Shown: positions 14,003 through 23,811, counted from the stretch's first letter. The stretch: DNA of 35,052 nt from Rhodococcus sp. EPR-157 (GCF_001647195.1 NZ_LVCV01000404.1:1-35052); one strand, 5' to 3'. Notes: a model not told the origin generated them from the letters alone. Program-made: numbers and translations.

Positions 14003-15502
14003 TCAGGCCTTCTGCAACCCGGCCGTCCACGAGTCGATCTTGTCGAACATCCGGAACCGCCCCTTGACGGGGACTGTCACGATGTCGTGCCCGGCGACTC
14101 CCCAGCTCGCGAGCAGGGTGTTGGCCGCGTGCAGACCTGTTGTCGCGGCGCGTTCCATCAGTGCCACAGGCAGATCGATGCGGATCCCGTCGCCCGCGAG
14201 GACCAAGCCGGGCTCGGGGGTCCGCACAGTGGGCCGACGAGCAAAATGGCCGAGCCCGAACATCGGGCAGTCGTCCCGCCACTCGGAGCGCGAGGACACA
14301 ATCGCAGCCGACGCGGTTTCCGGATAGATCTCGTGCATCCGCGCGATCAACTGCTCGCGCGTGAGTTCCTCGGAATCGGACGCCGCGTAGGCGTGCAGTT
14401 CGACGACCGACCCGCCGGTGCGGGCGGCCCATTCGGCAGCTTCGTCCTCGAATCGTTCGAGAATGCTGATGTTGTCGATGGGCGGCATTCCGCCGGTTCC
14501 GATGAACGCCGGCCGATCAGCGTTCACAGGCTTGTCGAGCCAGACGCGGTGCACGAGGAAAGGAGGCGTGTTCTCCAACGCTGCGACGTCGCTACGCCAC
14601 TCCTCGGTCCCCAGGTTCCCGGCCAGCGTGCGAAGCCCACCGACGTCGGTCGCGAGGACGACCGCGTCGAACTTCTCCCCGTCGACGGTGAACCCACGCT
14701 CGATCTTCTCGACCATCACGCCGGTCCGGATCTCGACGCCGAGCCCGGACAGATACTCTCCCAACGGATCCCACAGTGTCTGGGGATAGGGGCCGGTCGG
14801 AACATCGAAGACGAGGCCTTCCGAGGATCCGAGGAAGTAGATGTGGAACATCATCGCCAGCTCGGCCGCCGACATCTTTTCCGGATCAGCGAAGAAGCTG
14901 CGCGAGAACACCCCGAACGCGAGATGTCGGGCGGCTTCGGGGAAGTTGATGCGGCGCAGGAACTCGGCGGCAGAGACGTCGTCGAGCTTGTCGAACGTCT
15001 CGGGCACACTGACCGTCATCAGCGGCAGTGCCGCCAAGCCGCTCAGGTTGCCGAGATCGCGCCACTTGAACGTCGGGCTTCGCTTGACGAACGCAAACGC
15101 ATTCAACGGCGGCGTCGGCGGCAGACCCTTGAATCCGTCGATTCGACCGTCACCGTCGATCAGCGGGTAGTCCTCGACCGCATGCAGCCGAGTCAGGCCA
15201 GGATCACTGCGCTCCAACAGGTTCCGCAGGTTGTAGTACTGCCGGAAGAAGGCGTGGAAGCCGCGGCTCATCGTGACCGGGGAGCCGTCGTCCAACGTCG
15301 TCGACCATCCGCCGACGCGTCCACCCAGATACGCTTCTCGTTCCAGAACCACCACGGACACTCCACGCTCTGCCAGAGCTGTTGCCGCGCTGAGTCCGGC
15401 GATGCCGCCGCCGACCACGGCGACCCGCGGAACCTCGGACAGCGACTCCGCGGACGAGTATCCGGGAGAAGCCGTATGCACTACTCGCCGACGGTCACTC
15501 AT
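14003..15502 (-). CDS. crtU: CrtU-type carotenoid desaturase/methyltransferase (isorenieratene or chlorobactene synthase family)
   Basis: 499 residues. The FAD-binding motif is VAVVGGGIAGLSAATALAER (about 25-44), followed by VVVLEREAYLGGRVGGW, typical of phytoene-desaturase-like oxidoreductases. GFHAFFRQYYNLRNLL, a FAD-domain closing segment LVLAGDGIRIDLPVALMERA near 440, and the overall length fit CrtU rather than CrtI (which has a C-terminal bacterial desaturase signature). CrtU converts beta-ionone rings to aromatic phi rings. ATG 15502 overlaps the methyltransferase stop (ATGA) and has GGAGGAG just upstream. No crtE, crtB or crtI is in the window, so it must act on carotenoids made elsewhere. 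The exact product (one or two aromatic rings) cannot be read from sequence. Confidence 0.85.
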   Translation of the reverse strand: MSDRRRVVHTASPGYSSAESLSEVPRVAVVGGGIAGLSAATALAERGVSVVVLEREAYLGGRVGGWSTTLDDGSPVTMSRGFHAFFRQYYNLRNLLERSDPGLTRLHAVEDYPLIDGDGRIDGFKGLPPTPPLNAFAFVKRSPTFKWRDLGNLSGLAALPLMTVSVPETFDKLDDVSAAEFLRRINFPEAARHLAFGVFSRSFFADPEKMSAAELAMMFHIYFLGSSEGLVFDVPTGPYPQTLWDPLGEYLSGLGVEIRTGVMVEKIERGFTVDGEKFDAVVLATDVGGLRTLAGNLGTEEWRSDVAALENTPPFLVHRVWLDKPVNADRPAFIGTGGMPPIDNISILERFEDEAAEWAARTGGSVVELHAYAASDSEELTREQLIARMHEIYPETASAAIVSSRSEWRDDCPMFGLGHFARRPTVRTPEPGLVLAGDGIRIDLPVALMERAATTGLHAANTLLASWGVAGHDIVTVPVKGRFRMFDKIDSWTAGLQKA

Positions 15503-16239
15503 GTCATCTCCTCCGGCCGCGCCCCCAGGAACGTGTGTACGACGCCGTTCTGCCAACCTGTCATGGTTTCGTTGCTGACGCCGGTGAATCCGGCTCGCTG
15601 CATCCTGCGCGAATACTCGCGGACGCCGTCGAAGCTGGCCACGCTGCGCCACAGGTGCTTGTAGAGAGTGAGGTCGCGGGTGGCTGCGTAGCCGAGCGGA
15701 ATGATGATGGCCCAGCACACGAGCGTCCAGACGATCCTGGCACGAAGTGACTCTTTCACCGAGTACTCGTGGAACGCAATGGACGAACCCGGCTTCAGCA
15801 GAGAGAGCAACGACTTCAGCTCGGTGTCCGGATCGTCCACGTTCCTGATCAGGTACGCCGCGAGAATGCCGTCGAACGGGCCGTCGACGCCGTTGTCACG
15901 GAGGTCCTCGACGCGAGAGTGCACGAACGTCACGTTCGACGGCCACTGCTTACCGCGCGCGACCTCGAGCATTTCCGCCGACGCATCCGCCGCGACGATC
16001 TCCGCGTGCGGAGCGGCCTTCAACAGCGCTGCCGTCGATGCACCTGTGCCACAACCGATGTCGAGCAGTCGTAGACCGTCACCGAGCCCGGGAAGCCGAA
16101 GGCGTTCCGCCGACTTGGCGAGATGCTCGTGGTAGCCGGGGTTGGCACCGACGAGACGGTCGTAGGACGTGGCATCCTGGTCGAACGCGCTGGGTACCTG
16201 AGCCCTCGGCAGCCCGCTCTTGCCGACAGTTCCGCTCAC
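15499..16239 (-). CDS. Class I SAM-dependent methyltransferase (UbiE/COQ5-like)
   Basis: 246 residues. The SAM-binding motif I is LLDIGCGTGASTAALLK (about 58-74), followed by EIVAADASAEMLEVARGK (acidic loop binding the ribose) and the post-II/III region FDGILAAYLIRNVDDPDTEL. A hydrophobic stretch near 167-185 (IVWTLVCWAIIIPLGYAA) suggests contact with the membrane and hence a lipid substrate such as a quinone or carotenoid. GTG 16239 overlaps the S4 gene stop (GTGA), and its own stop overlaps the crtU start, so three genes are coupled. Substrate unknown; carotenoid or menaquinone modification is a reasonable guess. Confidence 0.8.
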   Translation of the reverse strand: MSGTVGKSGLPRAQVPSAFDQDATSYDRLVGANPGYHEHLAKSAERLRLPGLGDGLRLLDIGCGTGASTAALLKAAPHAEIVAADASAEMLEVARGKQWPSNVTFVHSRVEDLRDNGVDGPFDGILAAYLIRNVDDPDTELKSLLSLLKPGSSIAFHEYSVKESLRARIVWTLVCWAIIIPLGYAATRDLTLYKHLWRSVASFDGVREYSRRMQRAGFTGVSNETMTGWQNGVVHTFLGARPEEMT

Positions 16240-16469
16240 AGGGCCGGCTCCTTGGCGACGCGAGCGGCGGGACCGTTCTCGATCGAGACAACGTCACCCT
16301 GATGTAGTTGTCGCCCACGTCTGATGTCGACCTCACCGTTGACGCTGACGAGGCCGTCGGCGATGAAGCTCTTCGCCTCCGCACCGGATTCGATGAGGTT
16401 TGCCAGCTTCAAGAATTGCCCGAGCCGAATCGACTCGTCGCGGATCGGTACGTCCTCTGCGTCAGCCAT
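16236..16469 (-). CDS. Small RNA-binding S4-domain protein
   Basis: 77 residues, nearly all an S4 domain: IRLGQFLKLANLIESGAEAK, then IADGLVSVNGEVDIRRGRQLHQGDVVSIE. This matches the YbcJ/YaaA-like family of short S4 proteins that bind structured RNA, often ribosomal. ATG 16469 is preceded by GGAGG at very short distance, so the ribosome site is not ideal. The copA stop is 14 bp upstream on the same strand and the methyltransferase start overlaps its stop, so it links the copper and carotenoid genes physically. Function in the cell is not known. Confidence 0.8.
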   Translation of the reverse strand: MADAEDVPIRDESIRLGQFLKLANLIESGAEAKSFIADGLVSVNGEVDIRRGRQLHQGDVVSIENGPAARVAKEPAL

Positions 16470-16483
16470 ACCTCCATCTTGAC

Positions 16484-18676
16484 CTATGCGGCAGCGAACC
16501 GCCGCAAACGCAGACTGTTGGTCACCACGAACACCGAGGAGAACGCCATTGCTGCACCTGCCAACATCGGATTGAGCAGGCCCGCAGCAGCGAGCGGGAT
16601 AGCGGCGATGTTGTAGGCGAACGCCCAGAACAGGTTGCCCTTGATCGTCGACAGCGTCTTTCGCGACAGTCTGATCGCGTCGCCGACGGCCCGAAGGTCG
16701 CCTCGTACGAGGGTGAGGTCGCTTGCCTCGATGGCGACGTCGGTGCCGGTTCCCATCGACAATCCCAGGTCGGCAGTGGCCAGTGCCGCGGCATCGTTGA
16801 CGCCGTCGCCGACCATCGCCACGACCTTGCCCTCGGCCTGCAACCGCTCGATCACCTCGACCTTGCCCTGCGGGAGGACCCCGGCGACGACCTCGTCGAT
16901 ACCGACGTCGGCGGCGATCTTCTTCGCAGCCGCTTCGTTGTCCCCGGTCAACATCACCGGAGTGAGGCCGAGAGCGCGCAATTCGGCGATTGCCTGCTTC
17001 GACGTCGGCTTGACGGCGTCTGCGACGACAAGCACGCCGCGAGCCTTTCCGTCCCACGCGATGGCGACTGCGGTACGACCGTCGCGTTCGGCGTCGGCCA
17101 TGGCCTGGGACAGTTCGGTCGGAAGCGGCGAGGACCAATCGGCCAGTAGCGTCGCACGTCCAAGGACCACGGCCCGACCGTCGACGATCCCGGTGACGCC
17201 GAGCCCCGCCTGGTTGGCAAATTCTTCGACGCCGGGGACCGCTGCCTTGTCCGTAGCCGCCCTGGTGATCGCCCGAGCGATCGGATGCTCGGATCCGGAC
17301 TCGAGTGCACCTGCCAGCGCGAGAACGTCGTCGGAATCCTCACCGTCCGCGGCATGGACTGCCAGCAGCGTCATCTCGCCGGTGGTGACCGTGCCGGTCT
17401 TGTCGAGAACGACGGTGTCGATGCGCCGCGTCGACTCGAGAATTTCGGGTCCCTTGATGAGGATGCCGAGTTGAGCAGCACGGCCGGTGCCGACCATCAG
17501 CGCAGTCGGGGTCGCCAAACCGAGTGCACACGGGCACGCGATGATGAGAACCGCCACTGCCGCGGTGAATGCCGCGGCAACAGATCCGCCTGTGCCGAGC
17601 CAGAACCCGAGGGTCGCGACGGCAATGGCGATGACGATCGGGACGAATACGCCCGAAATGCGATCGGCCAGCTTCTGTGCCTGCGCTTTACCTGTCTGCG
17701 CGTCCTCGACGAGCTTCGCCATCTGCGCGAGCTGGGTGTCGGAACCGATCCGGGTGGCCTTCACGACAAGCCGTCCGCCCACGTTGACCGTCGCCCCGAC
17801 GACCGAATCCCCCTCGCCGACCTCCACCGGTACGGATTCGCCGGTCAGCATCGAGGCGTCGACTGCCGACGCGCCCGATTCGACGACACCGTCCGTCGCG
17901 ATCTTCTCACCGGGACGGACCACGAAGATGTCGCCGACCGCGAGTTCGCCGACGGGTATCTGCTGCTCGACGCCACCGCGCATCACTGCGACATCCTTGG
18001 CGCCCATGTCGAGCAGGGCGCGCAGCGCAGCTCCCGCCCGACGCTTCGACCGCTGCTCGAAGTAGCGGCCGGCCAGGATGAATGTCGTGACCCCTGCTGC
18101 CGCCTCGAGATAGATGTTGGCGGATCCGTCCATCCGGGCGATCGTGAGTTCGAACGGGTGCTTCATGCCGGGGGTCCCAGCGGTGCCGAAGAACAGTGCG
18201 TAGAGCGACCAACCGAGCGCTGCGAGCGTGCCCATGGAGACAAGGGTGTCCATTGTCGACGTGCCGTGGCGGAGGTTGGTCCACGCGGCCTGATGGAACG
18301 GCCATGCGCCCCAGACCACGACCGGCGCAGCGAGCGTCAGCGACAACCACTGCCAGTTGGTGAACTGCAGCGCCGGAATCATTGCCATCGCGATCACCGG
18401 AATCGAGAGCGTCGCCGACACCAACAGGCGCTGCTTCATCGGGTCCGTCTCAGGTTCGGGTTCGGGCTCTTCCGCCGGGAGCGAGGCCGTGTAGCCCGCC
18501 GATTCGACAGCCTTGATCAGATCCTCGGTAGGGACGCCGTCGGACGTCACCCGAGCCTTCTCGGTGGCGTAGTTGACCGTCGCGGTCACGCCGTCGAGCT
18601 TGTTCAGTTTGCGTTCGATTCGGTTGGCGCACGACGCGCACGTCATACCGCCCAGGATCAGTTCCGTCTCGGTCAT
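16484..18676 (-). CDS. copA: Copper-translocating P1B-type ATPase
   Basis: 730 residues. One N-terminal heavy-metal domain has MTCASC (Cys13, Cys16). The transmembrane metal site is CPC (381-383) in [13 protein letters not shown], the signature of Cu(I) pumps; the phosphorylated Asp is D425 in DKTGT; the actuator has LTGES (277-281); the nucleotide domain has HP (464-465) and later [18 protein letters not shown] and [10 protein letters not shown]. Length and single metal-binding domain are usual for actinobacterial CopA. It exports Cu(I) from the cytoplasm. ATG 18676 overlaps the small membrane protein stop (ATGA), and a CsoR-type operator lies upstream of both, so copper-induced expression is expected. 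Confidence 0.93.
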   Translation of the reverse strand: MTETELILGGMTCASCANRIERKLNKLDGVTATVNYATEKARVTSDGVPTEDLIKAVESAGYTASLPAEEPEPEPETDPMKQRLLVSATLSIPVIAMAMIPALQFTNWQWLSLTLAAPVVVWGAWPFHQAAWTNLRHGTSTMDTLVSMGTLAALGWSLYALFFGTAGTPGMKHPFELTIARMDGSANIYLEAAAGVTTFILAGRYFEQRSKRRAGAALRALLDMGAKDVAVMRGGVEQQIPVGELAVGDIFVVRPGEKIATDGVVESGASAVDASMLTGESVPVEVGEGDSVVGATVNVGGRLVVKATRIGSDTQLAQMAKLVEDAQTGKAQAQKLADRISGVFVPIVIAIAVATLGFWLGTGGSVAAAFTAAVAVLIIACPCALGLATPTALMVGTGRAAQLGILIKGPEILESTRRIDTVVLDKTGTVTTGEMTLLAVHAADGEDSDDVLALAGALESGSEHPIARAITRAATDKAAVPGVEEFANQAGLGVTGIVDGRAVVLGRATLLADWSSPLPTELSQAMADAERDGRTAVAIAWDGKARGVLVVADAVKPTSKQAIAELRALGLTPVMLTGDNEAAAKKIAADVGIDEVVAGVLPQGKVEVIERLQAEGKVVAMVGDGVNDAAALATADLGLSMGTGTDVAIEASDLTLVRGDLRAVGDAIRLSRKTLSTIKGNLFWAFAYNIAAIPLAAAGLLNPMLAGAAMAFSSVFVVTNSLRLRRFAAA

Positions 18677-18831
18677 GGGTTCTCCACCTCCGCATGCTCG
18701 ACCTGCGCATGCTCATGACTCGCAGGCGCTTCCACGCCCACAGGTCCGACCGCAGTACCGATCGCATAGGCAAGAAAGAACACCGCTGTAATTCCGAGCA
18801 CGAAGCTCGCGAGTTTGATCGTCGTCGTCAC
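18673..18831 (-). CDS. Small single-span membrane protein with His/Glu tail, upstream of copA
   Basis: 52 residues from GTG 18831, chosen because AGAGGGG lies about 8 nt upstream; an ATG at 18867 in the same frame falls inside the CsoR operator and is unlikely. Residues 7-30 form one membrane segment ([20 protein letters not shown]) followed by a short tail with three His among acidic residues ([16 protein letters not shown]). Related loci, as I recall, encode a longer protein beginning with the same kind of anchor and continuing into an extracytoplasmic copper-associated domain; here only the anchor remains. It could be a truncated form or a small partner that hands copper to the pump. The stop overlaps the copA start (ATGA). 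Confidence 0.65.
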   Translation of the reverse strand: MTTTIKLASFVLGITAVFFLAYAIGTAVGPVGVEAPASHEHAQVEHAEVENP

Positions 18832-18863
18832 GTTCTGCACCCCTCTTCTCGTCACTCTGTCTA

Positions 18864-18884
18864 CCATACCCCCCTAGGGTATGG
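18864..18884. promoter_or_regulatory. CsoR-type copper operator
   Basis: Inverted repeat CCATACCC (18864-18871) / GGGTATGG (18877-18884) with a 5-bp spacer. Runs of C and G flanked by TA/AT are the known form of CsoR sites, which control copA genes in many actinobacteria and firmicutes. It lies 33 bp before the first start codon of the small membrane protein-copA unit. The csoR gene itself is not in the window. Confidence 0.75.
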
Positions 18885-19069
18885 ACGTCTCTATCCGGTC
18901 TCGGTCGACGAATTCGGCTCTCGCGAATGTGTAACGCGCGGCGTTCCTGCGGCGAATCCCAAGTAACCCACCGCACGGTGTCGGTGCCGGGAATGCGTGT
19001 GTGCAGCCCGGAACCACCCGAAACGCAAGCTCGAAATCGCAACGGGAAACGACTGATTGGGATGGTCCA

Positions 19070-20749
19070 TTGTCTTCACGCTTCACGACCCGCAGACCGG
19101 CGAACCGTCGACGACTCGCCACGAGTGCTGTCGCGTTCGTGTCCCTGGGAGCCATGGCCGTCGGCGCCGCCGTGCTGACGACCGACAAGCTGTCGACATC
19201 GGACGCCCAGGTCGAACTCGCATCGACTGCGACGTGCTACGACATGGTCAGTATCGCCGTCGGAGGACGCGGAGACTCACCTCGCACCGGTGAAACGAAG
19301 ATGCTCACCACGCCCGACGGCAAATCCCTCCCGGCTGCACTTGCCGACGACTTCCAGAGCGACTGGATCGATCAGATGGTCGGCGCTCCCGACGGCGCAG
19401 TCCAGGAAGGCTCCTACGCCGCGGTGTACATCGAGTACCCCGCCGACATGGCGAGCTACGAGGATTCCGTCGACACCGGCGTCGAGAACACCAAGTCGGT
19501 CATGAACGCCATTGCCGCCTCGTGCCCCGATACCCGCTTCGCGATCGTCGGCTACAGCGAAGGCGCGGACGTCACCCGCCGTGCAGCGATGGAAATCGGC
19601 AACCAGACACCCGAGAACGGCCGGTACGGAATCGTCGACCCCAACAACGTCGTCGGCGTCGTGATTCTCGCCGACGCCGGACGCACCGACGGTGAAGGTC
19701 CGTTCCCAGGTTCGGAATCCGGAACCAATCCCGACGGATTCGACACGAAGTACCAGAACGGGACCGGTGGACCCAACGGGGCAGGCGCACTGCCGTCCAC
19801 CTCGGGAAGCTTCGGTGCGCTCGACGGCAAGGTCGCCTCGTTCTGCTCGCAGAACGACCTGACCTGCGCGATGCCCCAGAACACGTCGCTGCTGCATCTC
19901 GCAGCGAACGTGGGACGCCAACTGGACGTCGACGCCATCCAGCGCGACAACACCCTTACCCCAGCGACGGGCGCCGACCTGGCTATGGTCCTGGGCCGCA
20001 TCGCCGTTGCAGCGTTCGCCGACATCAGCAGCCAGGACAACTGGCTCGCCGGTGACGAGACGTTCCTCGAAGTGTTGATCAAGGTATCCGAGCCCGGATA
20101 CACGCCGGCCGACCCGACCACCAAGGTTGCCGCCAAGACCGACGACAACGGTGAGCCGCTTCCCGCGGAAACCGCCGTCAACCTCGCGTACCTCCCGTCG
20201 AAGGTCGCCAAGGAGATCATCGGATTCATCGGATCCAACACCGACACGGTTTCGGTCGCCATGAACGATCCGTACGGTCAGACCCTCGAACCGGGAACGG
20301 GCGCCCACTTCGACTACTGGCGCGACTCCGACGCATCCAATGGCAAGCCCCTCACCTCGGCCCAGTACGCAGCGGCCTGGCTGACCCAGCTCGCCAAGGA
20401 CGCCGAGGCAGGCAAGCCGATCAAGTCCAAGGAAGTGCAGCAGGAGGCCCGCATGGTCGTGCTGTCCGAGACCACGACGGCCGCCACCACGACAGCCAGC
20501 ACTACGACCGCTACGGCGGCCCCGACCACCACGACGAGCGTCGCAGTCCAGCCAGGCGCCGTGGTACCGATCGCCCCGGTCCCCGTCGATCCGGCACTCC
20601 CTGTCGATCCGGCACTCCCGGTCGACGGTCAGCTGCCCGTCCAGGATCCCGCCGCAGCGTCGGTCGCCGTGACCCCGGGGGCCGCCGCCTCGGTCGCGCC
20701 GAACACGGCCGCAGTCCCGACCACGACGACGATCACGCCCACTCGGTAA
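19070..20749 (+). CDS. Secreted cutinase-family alpha/beta hydrolase with Thr/Pro-rich tail
   Basis: 559 residues from TTG 19070; the other in-frame start, GTG 19001, would give an implausibly long n-region. Residues 1-35 look like a signal peptide (RR-rich start, then AVAFVSLGAMAVGAAVL). The PF01083 hydrolase domain starts at CYDMVSIAVGGRGDSP (about 56), with the nucleophile Ser163 in IVGYSEGADV. CSQNDLTCAM (about 260) is the Cys/Asp region of the family, and the catalytic His would follow, probably in LLHLAANV. From about 465 the protein is low complexity: Thr/Ala runs, then PVDPALPVDPALPVDG repeats, which suggests a wall-spanning linker or tail. Cutinases cleave esters of lipids and mycolates. 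It ends at a strong terminator; monocistronic. Confidence 0.8.
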   Translation: MSSRFTTRRPANRRRLATSAVAFVSLGAMAVGAAVLTTDKLSTSDAQVELASTATCYDMVSIAVGGRGDSPRTGETKMLTTPDGKSLPAALADDFQSDWIDQMVGAPDGAVQEGSYAAVYIEYPADMASYEDSVDTGVENTKSVMNAIAASCPDTRFAIVGYSEGADVTRRAAMEIGNQTPENGRYGIVDPNNVVGVVILADAGRTDGEGPFPGSESGTNPDGFDTKYQNGTGGPNGAGALPSTSGSFGALDGKVASFCSQNDLTCAMPQNTSLLHLAANVGRQLDVDAIQRDNTLTPATGADLAMVLGRIAVAAFADISSQDNWLAGDETFLEVLIKVSEPGYTPADPTTKVAAKTDDNGEPLPAETAVNLAYLPSKVAKEIIGFIGSNTDTVSVAMNDPYGQTLEPGTGAHFDYWRDSDASNGKPLTSAQYAAAWLTQLAKDAEAGKPIKSKEVQQEARMVVLSETTTAATTTASTTTATAAPTTTTSVAVQPGAVVPIAPVPVDPALPVDPALPVDGQLPVQDPAAASVAVTPGAAASVAPNTAAVPTTTTITPTR

Positions 20750-20762
20750 CAGCCAGCACTCC

Positions 20763-20805
20763 AACTCGGCGCCCATCCATCTCGGATGGGCGCCGAGTTC
20801 GTTTT
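20763..20805 (+). terminator. Rho-independent terminator of the cutinase gene
   Basis: Perfect 16-bp stem AACTCGGCGCCCATCC (20763-20778) / GGATGGGCGCCGAGTT (20784-20799), 5-nt loop, followed by CG and TTTT. Fourteen bases after the cutinase stop. Confidence 0.9.
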
Positions 20806-20877
20806 CGATCAGGCTCGGGTTCGATCAGGCTCGGGTTCGATCAGGCTCGGGTTCGATCAGGCTCGGGTTCGATCAGG
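20804..20877. repeat. 16-bp tandem repeat array, 4.6 copies
   Basis: Unit TTCGATCAGGCTCGGG occurs identically at 20804-20819, 20820-20835, 20836-20851 and 20852-20867, with a 10-base partial copy to 20877. It sits between the cutinase terminator and the VOC gene. Perfect identity suggests recent slippage; copy number may vary between strains. Confidence 0.9.
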
Positions 20878-20921
20878 AATCGAGAAGCGGGGACCGGGAT
20901 GCGGCACTAGCGTTCTCGGGC

Positions 20922-21332
20922 ATGGACATCACAATTCACTCCTCGTTTCTCCCCCACGACGACGCGGACGCCGCATTGGCGTTCTACCGTGACCTGCTCG
21001 GGTTCGAGGTACGCCTCGACGTCGGGTACGACGGCATGCGCTGGATCACCGTCGGACCAGAAGGTCAGCCGAACACTTCCATCGTCCTGACGCCTCCCGC
21101 CGTCGATCCAGGGATCACCGACGACGAGCGTCGCACGATCCTGGAAATGATGGCGAAAGGCACCTACGCGGGCCTTCTACTCGCGACGCCCGACCTGGAC
21201 GTCACGTTCGACAAGCTGCAGGCAGCCGACGCCGACGTGGTCCAGGAGCCGACCGAGCAGCCGTACGGCGTGCGCGATTGCGCAGTCCGAGATCCGGCGG
21301 GCAACCTTCTACGAATACAGGAAGTCCGTTGA
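20922..21332 (+). CDS. VOC-family (glyoxalase/bleomycin-resistance-like) protein
   Basis: 136 residues. Two betaalphabetabetabeta modules: HSSFLPHDDADAALAFYRDLLGFEVRLDV at the start and YAGLLLATPDLDVTFDKLQA then YGVRDCAVRDPAGNLLRIQE at the end. The family covers glyoxalase I, dioxygenases and antibiotic-binding proteins; the metal ligands are not obvious enough to choose. Two genes downstream lies a UvrA-like ABC protein of a type linked with drug resistance, a possible functional neighbour. ATG 20922 has no ribosome site; a TAGCGT box 8 nt upstream may indicate a leaderless start. Confidence 0.85.
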   Translation: MDITIHSSFLPHDDADAALAFYRDLLGFEVRLDVGYDGMRWITVGPEGQPNTSIVLTPPAVDPGITDDERRTILEMMAKGTYAGLLLATPDLDVTFDKLQAADADVVQEPTEQPYGVRDCAVRDPAGNLLRIQEVR

Positions 21333-21400
21333 GCTGACCGGGCTCCCACGTCCTGGTTAGATCAATTCCGTTGTAAGAAGACCTCGAGCACGCCCAGTAG

Positions 21401-23803
21401 ATGGAGACAGACGAGATCATGGCCGCACGAACGTCGACCGCAGCACCCGAACCCCATGTTGCCGACAGCCACGATCTCATTCGGGTCAAGGGCGCACGGG
21501 TGAACAATCTTCAGGACATCAGCGTCGAGATCCCCAAGCGCAGGCTGACGGTCTTCACCGGGGTGTCCGGTTCGGGGAAGAGTTCACTCGTGTTCTCGAC
21601 GATCGCCGCCGAGTCACAACGCATGATCAACGAGACGTACAGCGCCTTCGTCCAAGGGTTCATGCCGAGCCTCGCCCGGCCCGACGTCGACCTTCTCGAC
21701 GGTCTGACCACCGCCATCATCGTCGACCAGCAGCGGATGGGCGCCAATCCGCACTCCACCGTCGGGACCGCCACCGATGTCAATGCGATGCTTCGCATCC
21801 TGTTCAGCCGGATCGGAAAGCCGTATATCGGTACTGCACAAGCGTTTTCGTTCAACGTCGCATCGGCATCCGGTGCAGGCGCCGTGACGGTGAACAAGGG
21901 TGGCCGGGAAAGCAAGGAGAAGCGGACGTTCAGCGTCACCGGTGGCATGTGTCTTCGATGCGAGGGCAGAGGTTCGGTCAACGACATCGACCTGACAGCG
22001 CTGTACGACGACAGCAAGTCACTCAACGACAGCGCCATCACGATCCCGGGTTACAGCATGGAGGGCTGGTACGGCCGAATCTTCCGCAGCTGCGGCTACT
22101 TCGACCCCGACAAGCCGATCGCGAAGTTCACCAAGCGTGAACTGAACGACCTGCTCTACCGCGAAGCGACGAAGATCAAGGTCGAGGGCATCAACCTGAC
22201 CTACCTCGGATTGGTTCCGCAGATCCAGAAGTCGTTCCTGTCCAAGGATGTCGATGCGATGCAGCCGCACATCAGGGCGTTCGTCGAACGCGCCGTCACG
22301 TTCGACACCTGTCCGGACTGCGATGGCACGCGCCTCAACGACGGGGCTCGATCGTCGAAGATCAAGGGAATCAACATCGCCGACGCCTGTGCCATGCAGA
22401 TCAGTGATCTCGCGACCTGGATCAGTGGCCTGAAGGAGCCTTCGGTGGCCCCGTTGCTGGAGTCGCTGTCGGAGACGTTGGACTCGTTCGTGCAGATCGG
22501 TCTGGGCTATCTCTCGCTCGAACGGCCCGCAGGCACGCTGTCCGGCGGCGAGGCGCAGCGCACGAAAATGATTCGGCACCTGGGTAGTTCGCTGACCGAC
22601 GTCACCTACGTGTTCGACGAGCCGACCACCGGCCTGCACCCGCACGACATCGAGAACATGAACGACCTGCTTCTGCAGTTGCGCGACAAAGGCAACACCG
22701 TCCTCGTCGTCGAACACAAACCCGAGACCATCGTCATTGCGGACCACATCGTCGACCTCGGTCCCGGCGCGGGGACCAACGGCGGAAACGTGTGTTTCGA
22801 AGGTACCGTCGACGGTCTGCGTTCGAGTGACACCATCACCGGACATCACTTCGACGACCGGGCCGCGGTGAAGGATTCGGTGCGCGAGTACACCGAGGTC
22901 GTCGAGATTCGCGGAGCCGACACGCACAACCTGAAGAACGTCGACGTCGACGTCCCGCTCGGCGTGCTCGTCGTGGTGACCGGTGTCGCCGGGTCCGGTA
23001 AGAGCTCACTGATCCATGGCTCACTCTCCGGTCTCGACGACGTCGTCGCGATCGACCAGGGCGCGATACGCGGATCACGCCGCAGTAATCCGGCAACGTA
23101 CACGGGGCTGCTCGAACCGATTCGCAAGGCGTTCGCCAAGGAGAACGGCGTCAAACCCGCTCTGTTCAGCGCCAATTCGGAGGGCGCCTGCCCGACATGC
23201 AACGGCAACGGCGTCATCTACAGCGATCTGGCCATGATGGCCGGCGTCGCCATCCCCTGCGAGGAATGCGAAGGCAAGCGCTTCCAGGCCGCGGTACTGG
23301 ACTACCACCTCGGCGGCAAGGACATCAGCGAGGTACTGGCGATGTCCGCAGCTCAGGCCGAGGAGTTCTTCCGCGACGGTGATGCGAAACTGCCTGCAGC
23401 ACACAAGATTCTGACAAGACTGGTCGACGTCGGACTCGGCTACATCAAGATCGGGCAGCCGTTGACGACTCTGTCCGGCGGTGAACGGCAGCGCCTCAAG
23501 CTGGCAACCCACATGGGCGACAAGGGCGGCATCTACGTCCTCGACGAGCCGACGACGGGCTTGCACCTCGCCGACGTCGAGCAACTCCTGGGGCTGCTGG
23601 ACAGGCTTGTCGACTCGGGCAAGTCCGTCATCGTGATCGAGCACCACCAGGCCGTCATGGCGCACGCCGATTGGATCATCGACATCGGCCCAGGCGCAGG
23701 TCACGACGGTGGCCGGATCGTGTTCGAGGGGACGCCCGCCGATCTGATCGCCGCAGGATCCACCGTCACCGGCGAACACCTGGCCGCGTACGTAGGGAGG
23801 TAG
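21401..23803 (+). CDS. UvrA-like tandem ABC ATPase (UvrA2/DrrC type)
   Basis: 800 residues (794 if ATG 21419 is used; neither start has a good ribosome site). Two ABC modules: Walker [11 protein letters not shown] (54-63) and [10 protein letters not shown] (about 527), signatures [11 protein letters not shown] and [11 protein letters not shown], and Walker B-like [10 protein letters not shown] and [10 protein letters not shown]. Zinc-knuckle Cys pairs are kept: [24 protein letters not shown] with CEECEGKR. It is about 150 residues shorter than true UvrA (about 950), so the UvrB-interaction part is probably reduced. Such proteins are called UvrA2 or DrrC and are linked with tolerance to DNA-intercalating drugs. 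The small hydrolase gene follows after 8 bp, in the same direction. Confidence 0.88.
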   Translation: METDEIMAARTSTAAPEPHVADSHDLIRVKGARVNNLQDISVEIPKRRLTVFTGVSGSGKSSLVFSTIAAESQRMINETYSAFVQGFMPSLARPDVDLLDGLTTAIIVDQQRMGANPHSTVGTATDVNAMLRILFSRIGKPYIGTAQAFSFNVASASGAGAVTVNKGGRESKEKRTFSVTGGMCLRCEGRGSVNDIDLTALYDDSKSLNDSAITIPGYSMEGWYGRIFRSCGYFDPDKPIAKFTKRELNDLLYREATKIKVEGINLTYLGLVPQIQKSFLSKDVDAMQPHIRAFVERAVTFDTCPDCDGTRLNDGARSSKIKGINIADACAMQISDLATWISGLKEPSVAPLLESLSETLDSFVQIGLGYLSLERPAGTLSGGEAQRTKMIRHLGSSLTDVTYVFDEPTTGLHPHDIENMNDLLLQLRDKGNTVLVVEHKPETIVIADHIVDLGPGAGTNGGNVCFEGTVDGLRSSDTITGHHFDDRAAVKDSVREYTEVVEIRGADTHNLKNVDVDVPLGVLVVVTGVAGSGKSSLIHGSLSGLDDVVAIDQGAIRGSRRSNPATYTGLLEPIRKAFAKENGVKPALFSANSEGACPTCNGNGVIYSDLAMMAGVAIPCEECEGKRFQAAVLDYHLGGKDISEVLAMSAAQAEEFFRDGDAKLPAAHKILTRLVDVGLGYIKIGQPLTTLSGGERQRLKLATHMGDKGGIYVLDEPTTGLHLADVEQLLGLLDRLVDSGKSVIVIEHHQAVMAHADWIIDIGPGAGHDGGRIVFEGTPADLIAAGSTVTGEHLAAYVGR

Positions 23804-23811
23804 CGAGCGCA

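Noticed and set aside
14087-15664. Long open frame on the plus strand opposite crtU
   Set aside because: The minus strand encodes CrtU and a methyltransferase with recognised motifs; the plus-strand frame has low-complexity composition and crosses both.
17285-18718. Long open frame opposite copA
   Set aside because: Antisense of an unmistakable P-type ATPase; no ribosome site, no domain.
18868-19069. Coding content or RNA gene between the copper operator and the cutinase
   Set aside because: I see only short frames without ribosome sites or protein character and no stable long hairpin; probably promoter region of the cutinase.
19277-20776. Long minus-strand frame opposite the cutinase gene, Gly/Arg-rich
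   Set aside because: Shadow of the cutinase; the Gly/Arg runs mirror its Thr/Pro/Ala codons.
20804-20877. CRISPR array
   Set aside because: The units are 16 bp and directly abutting; there are no spacers and no cas genes.
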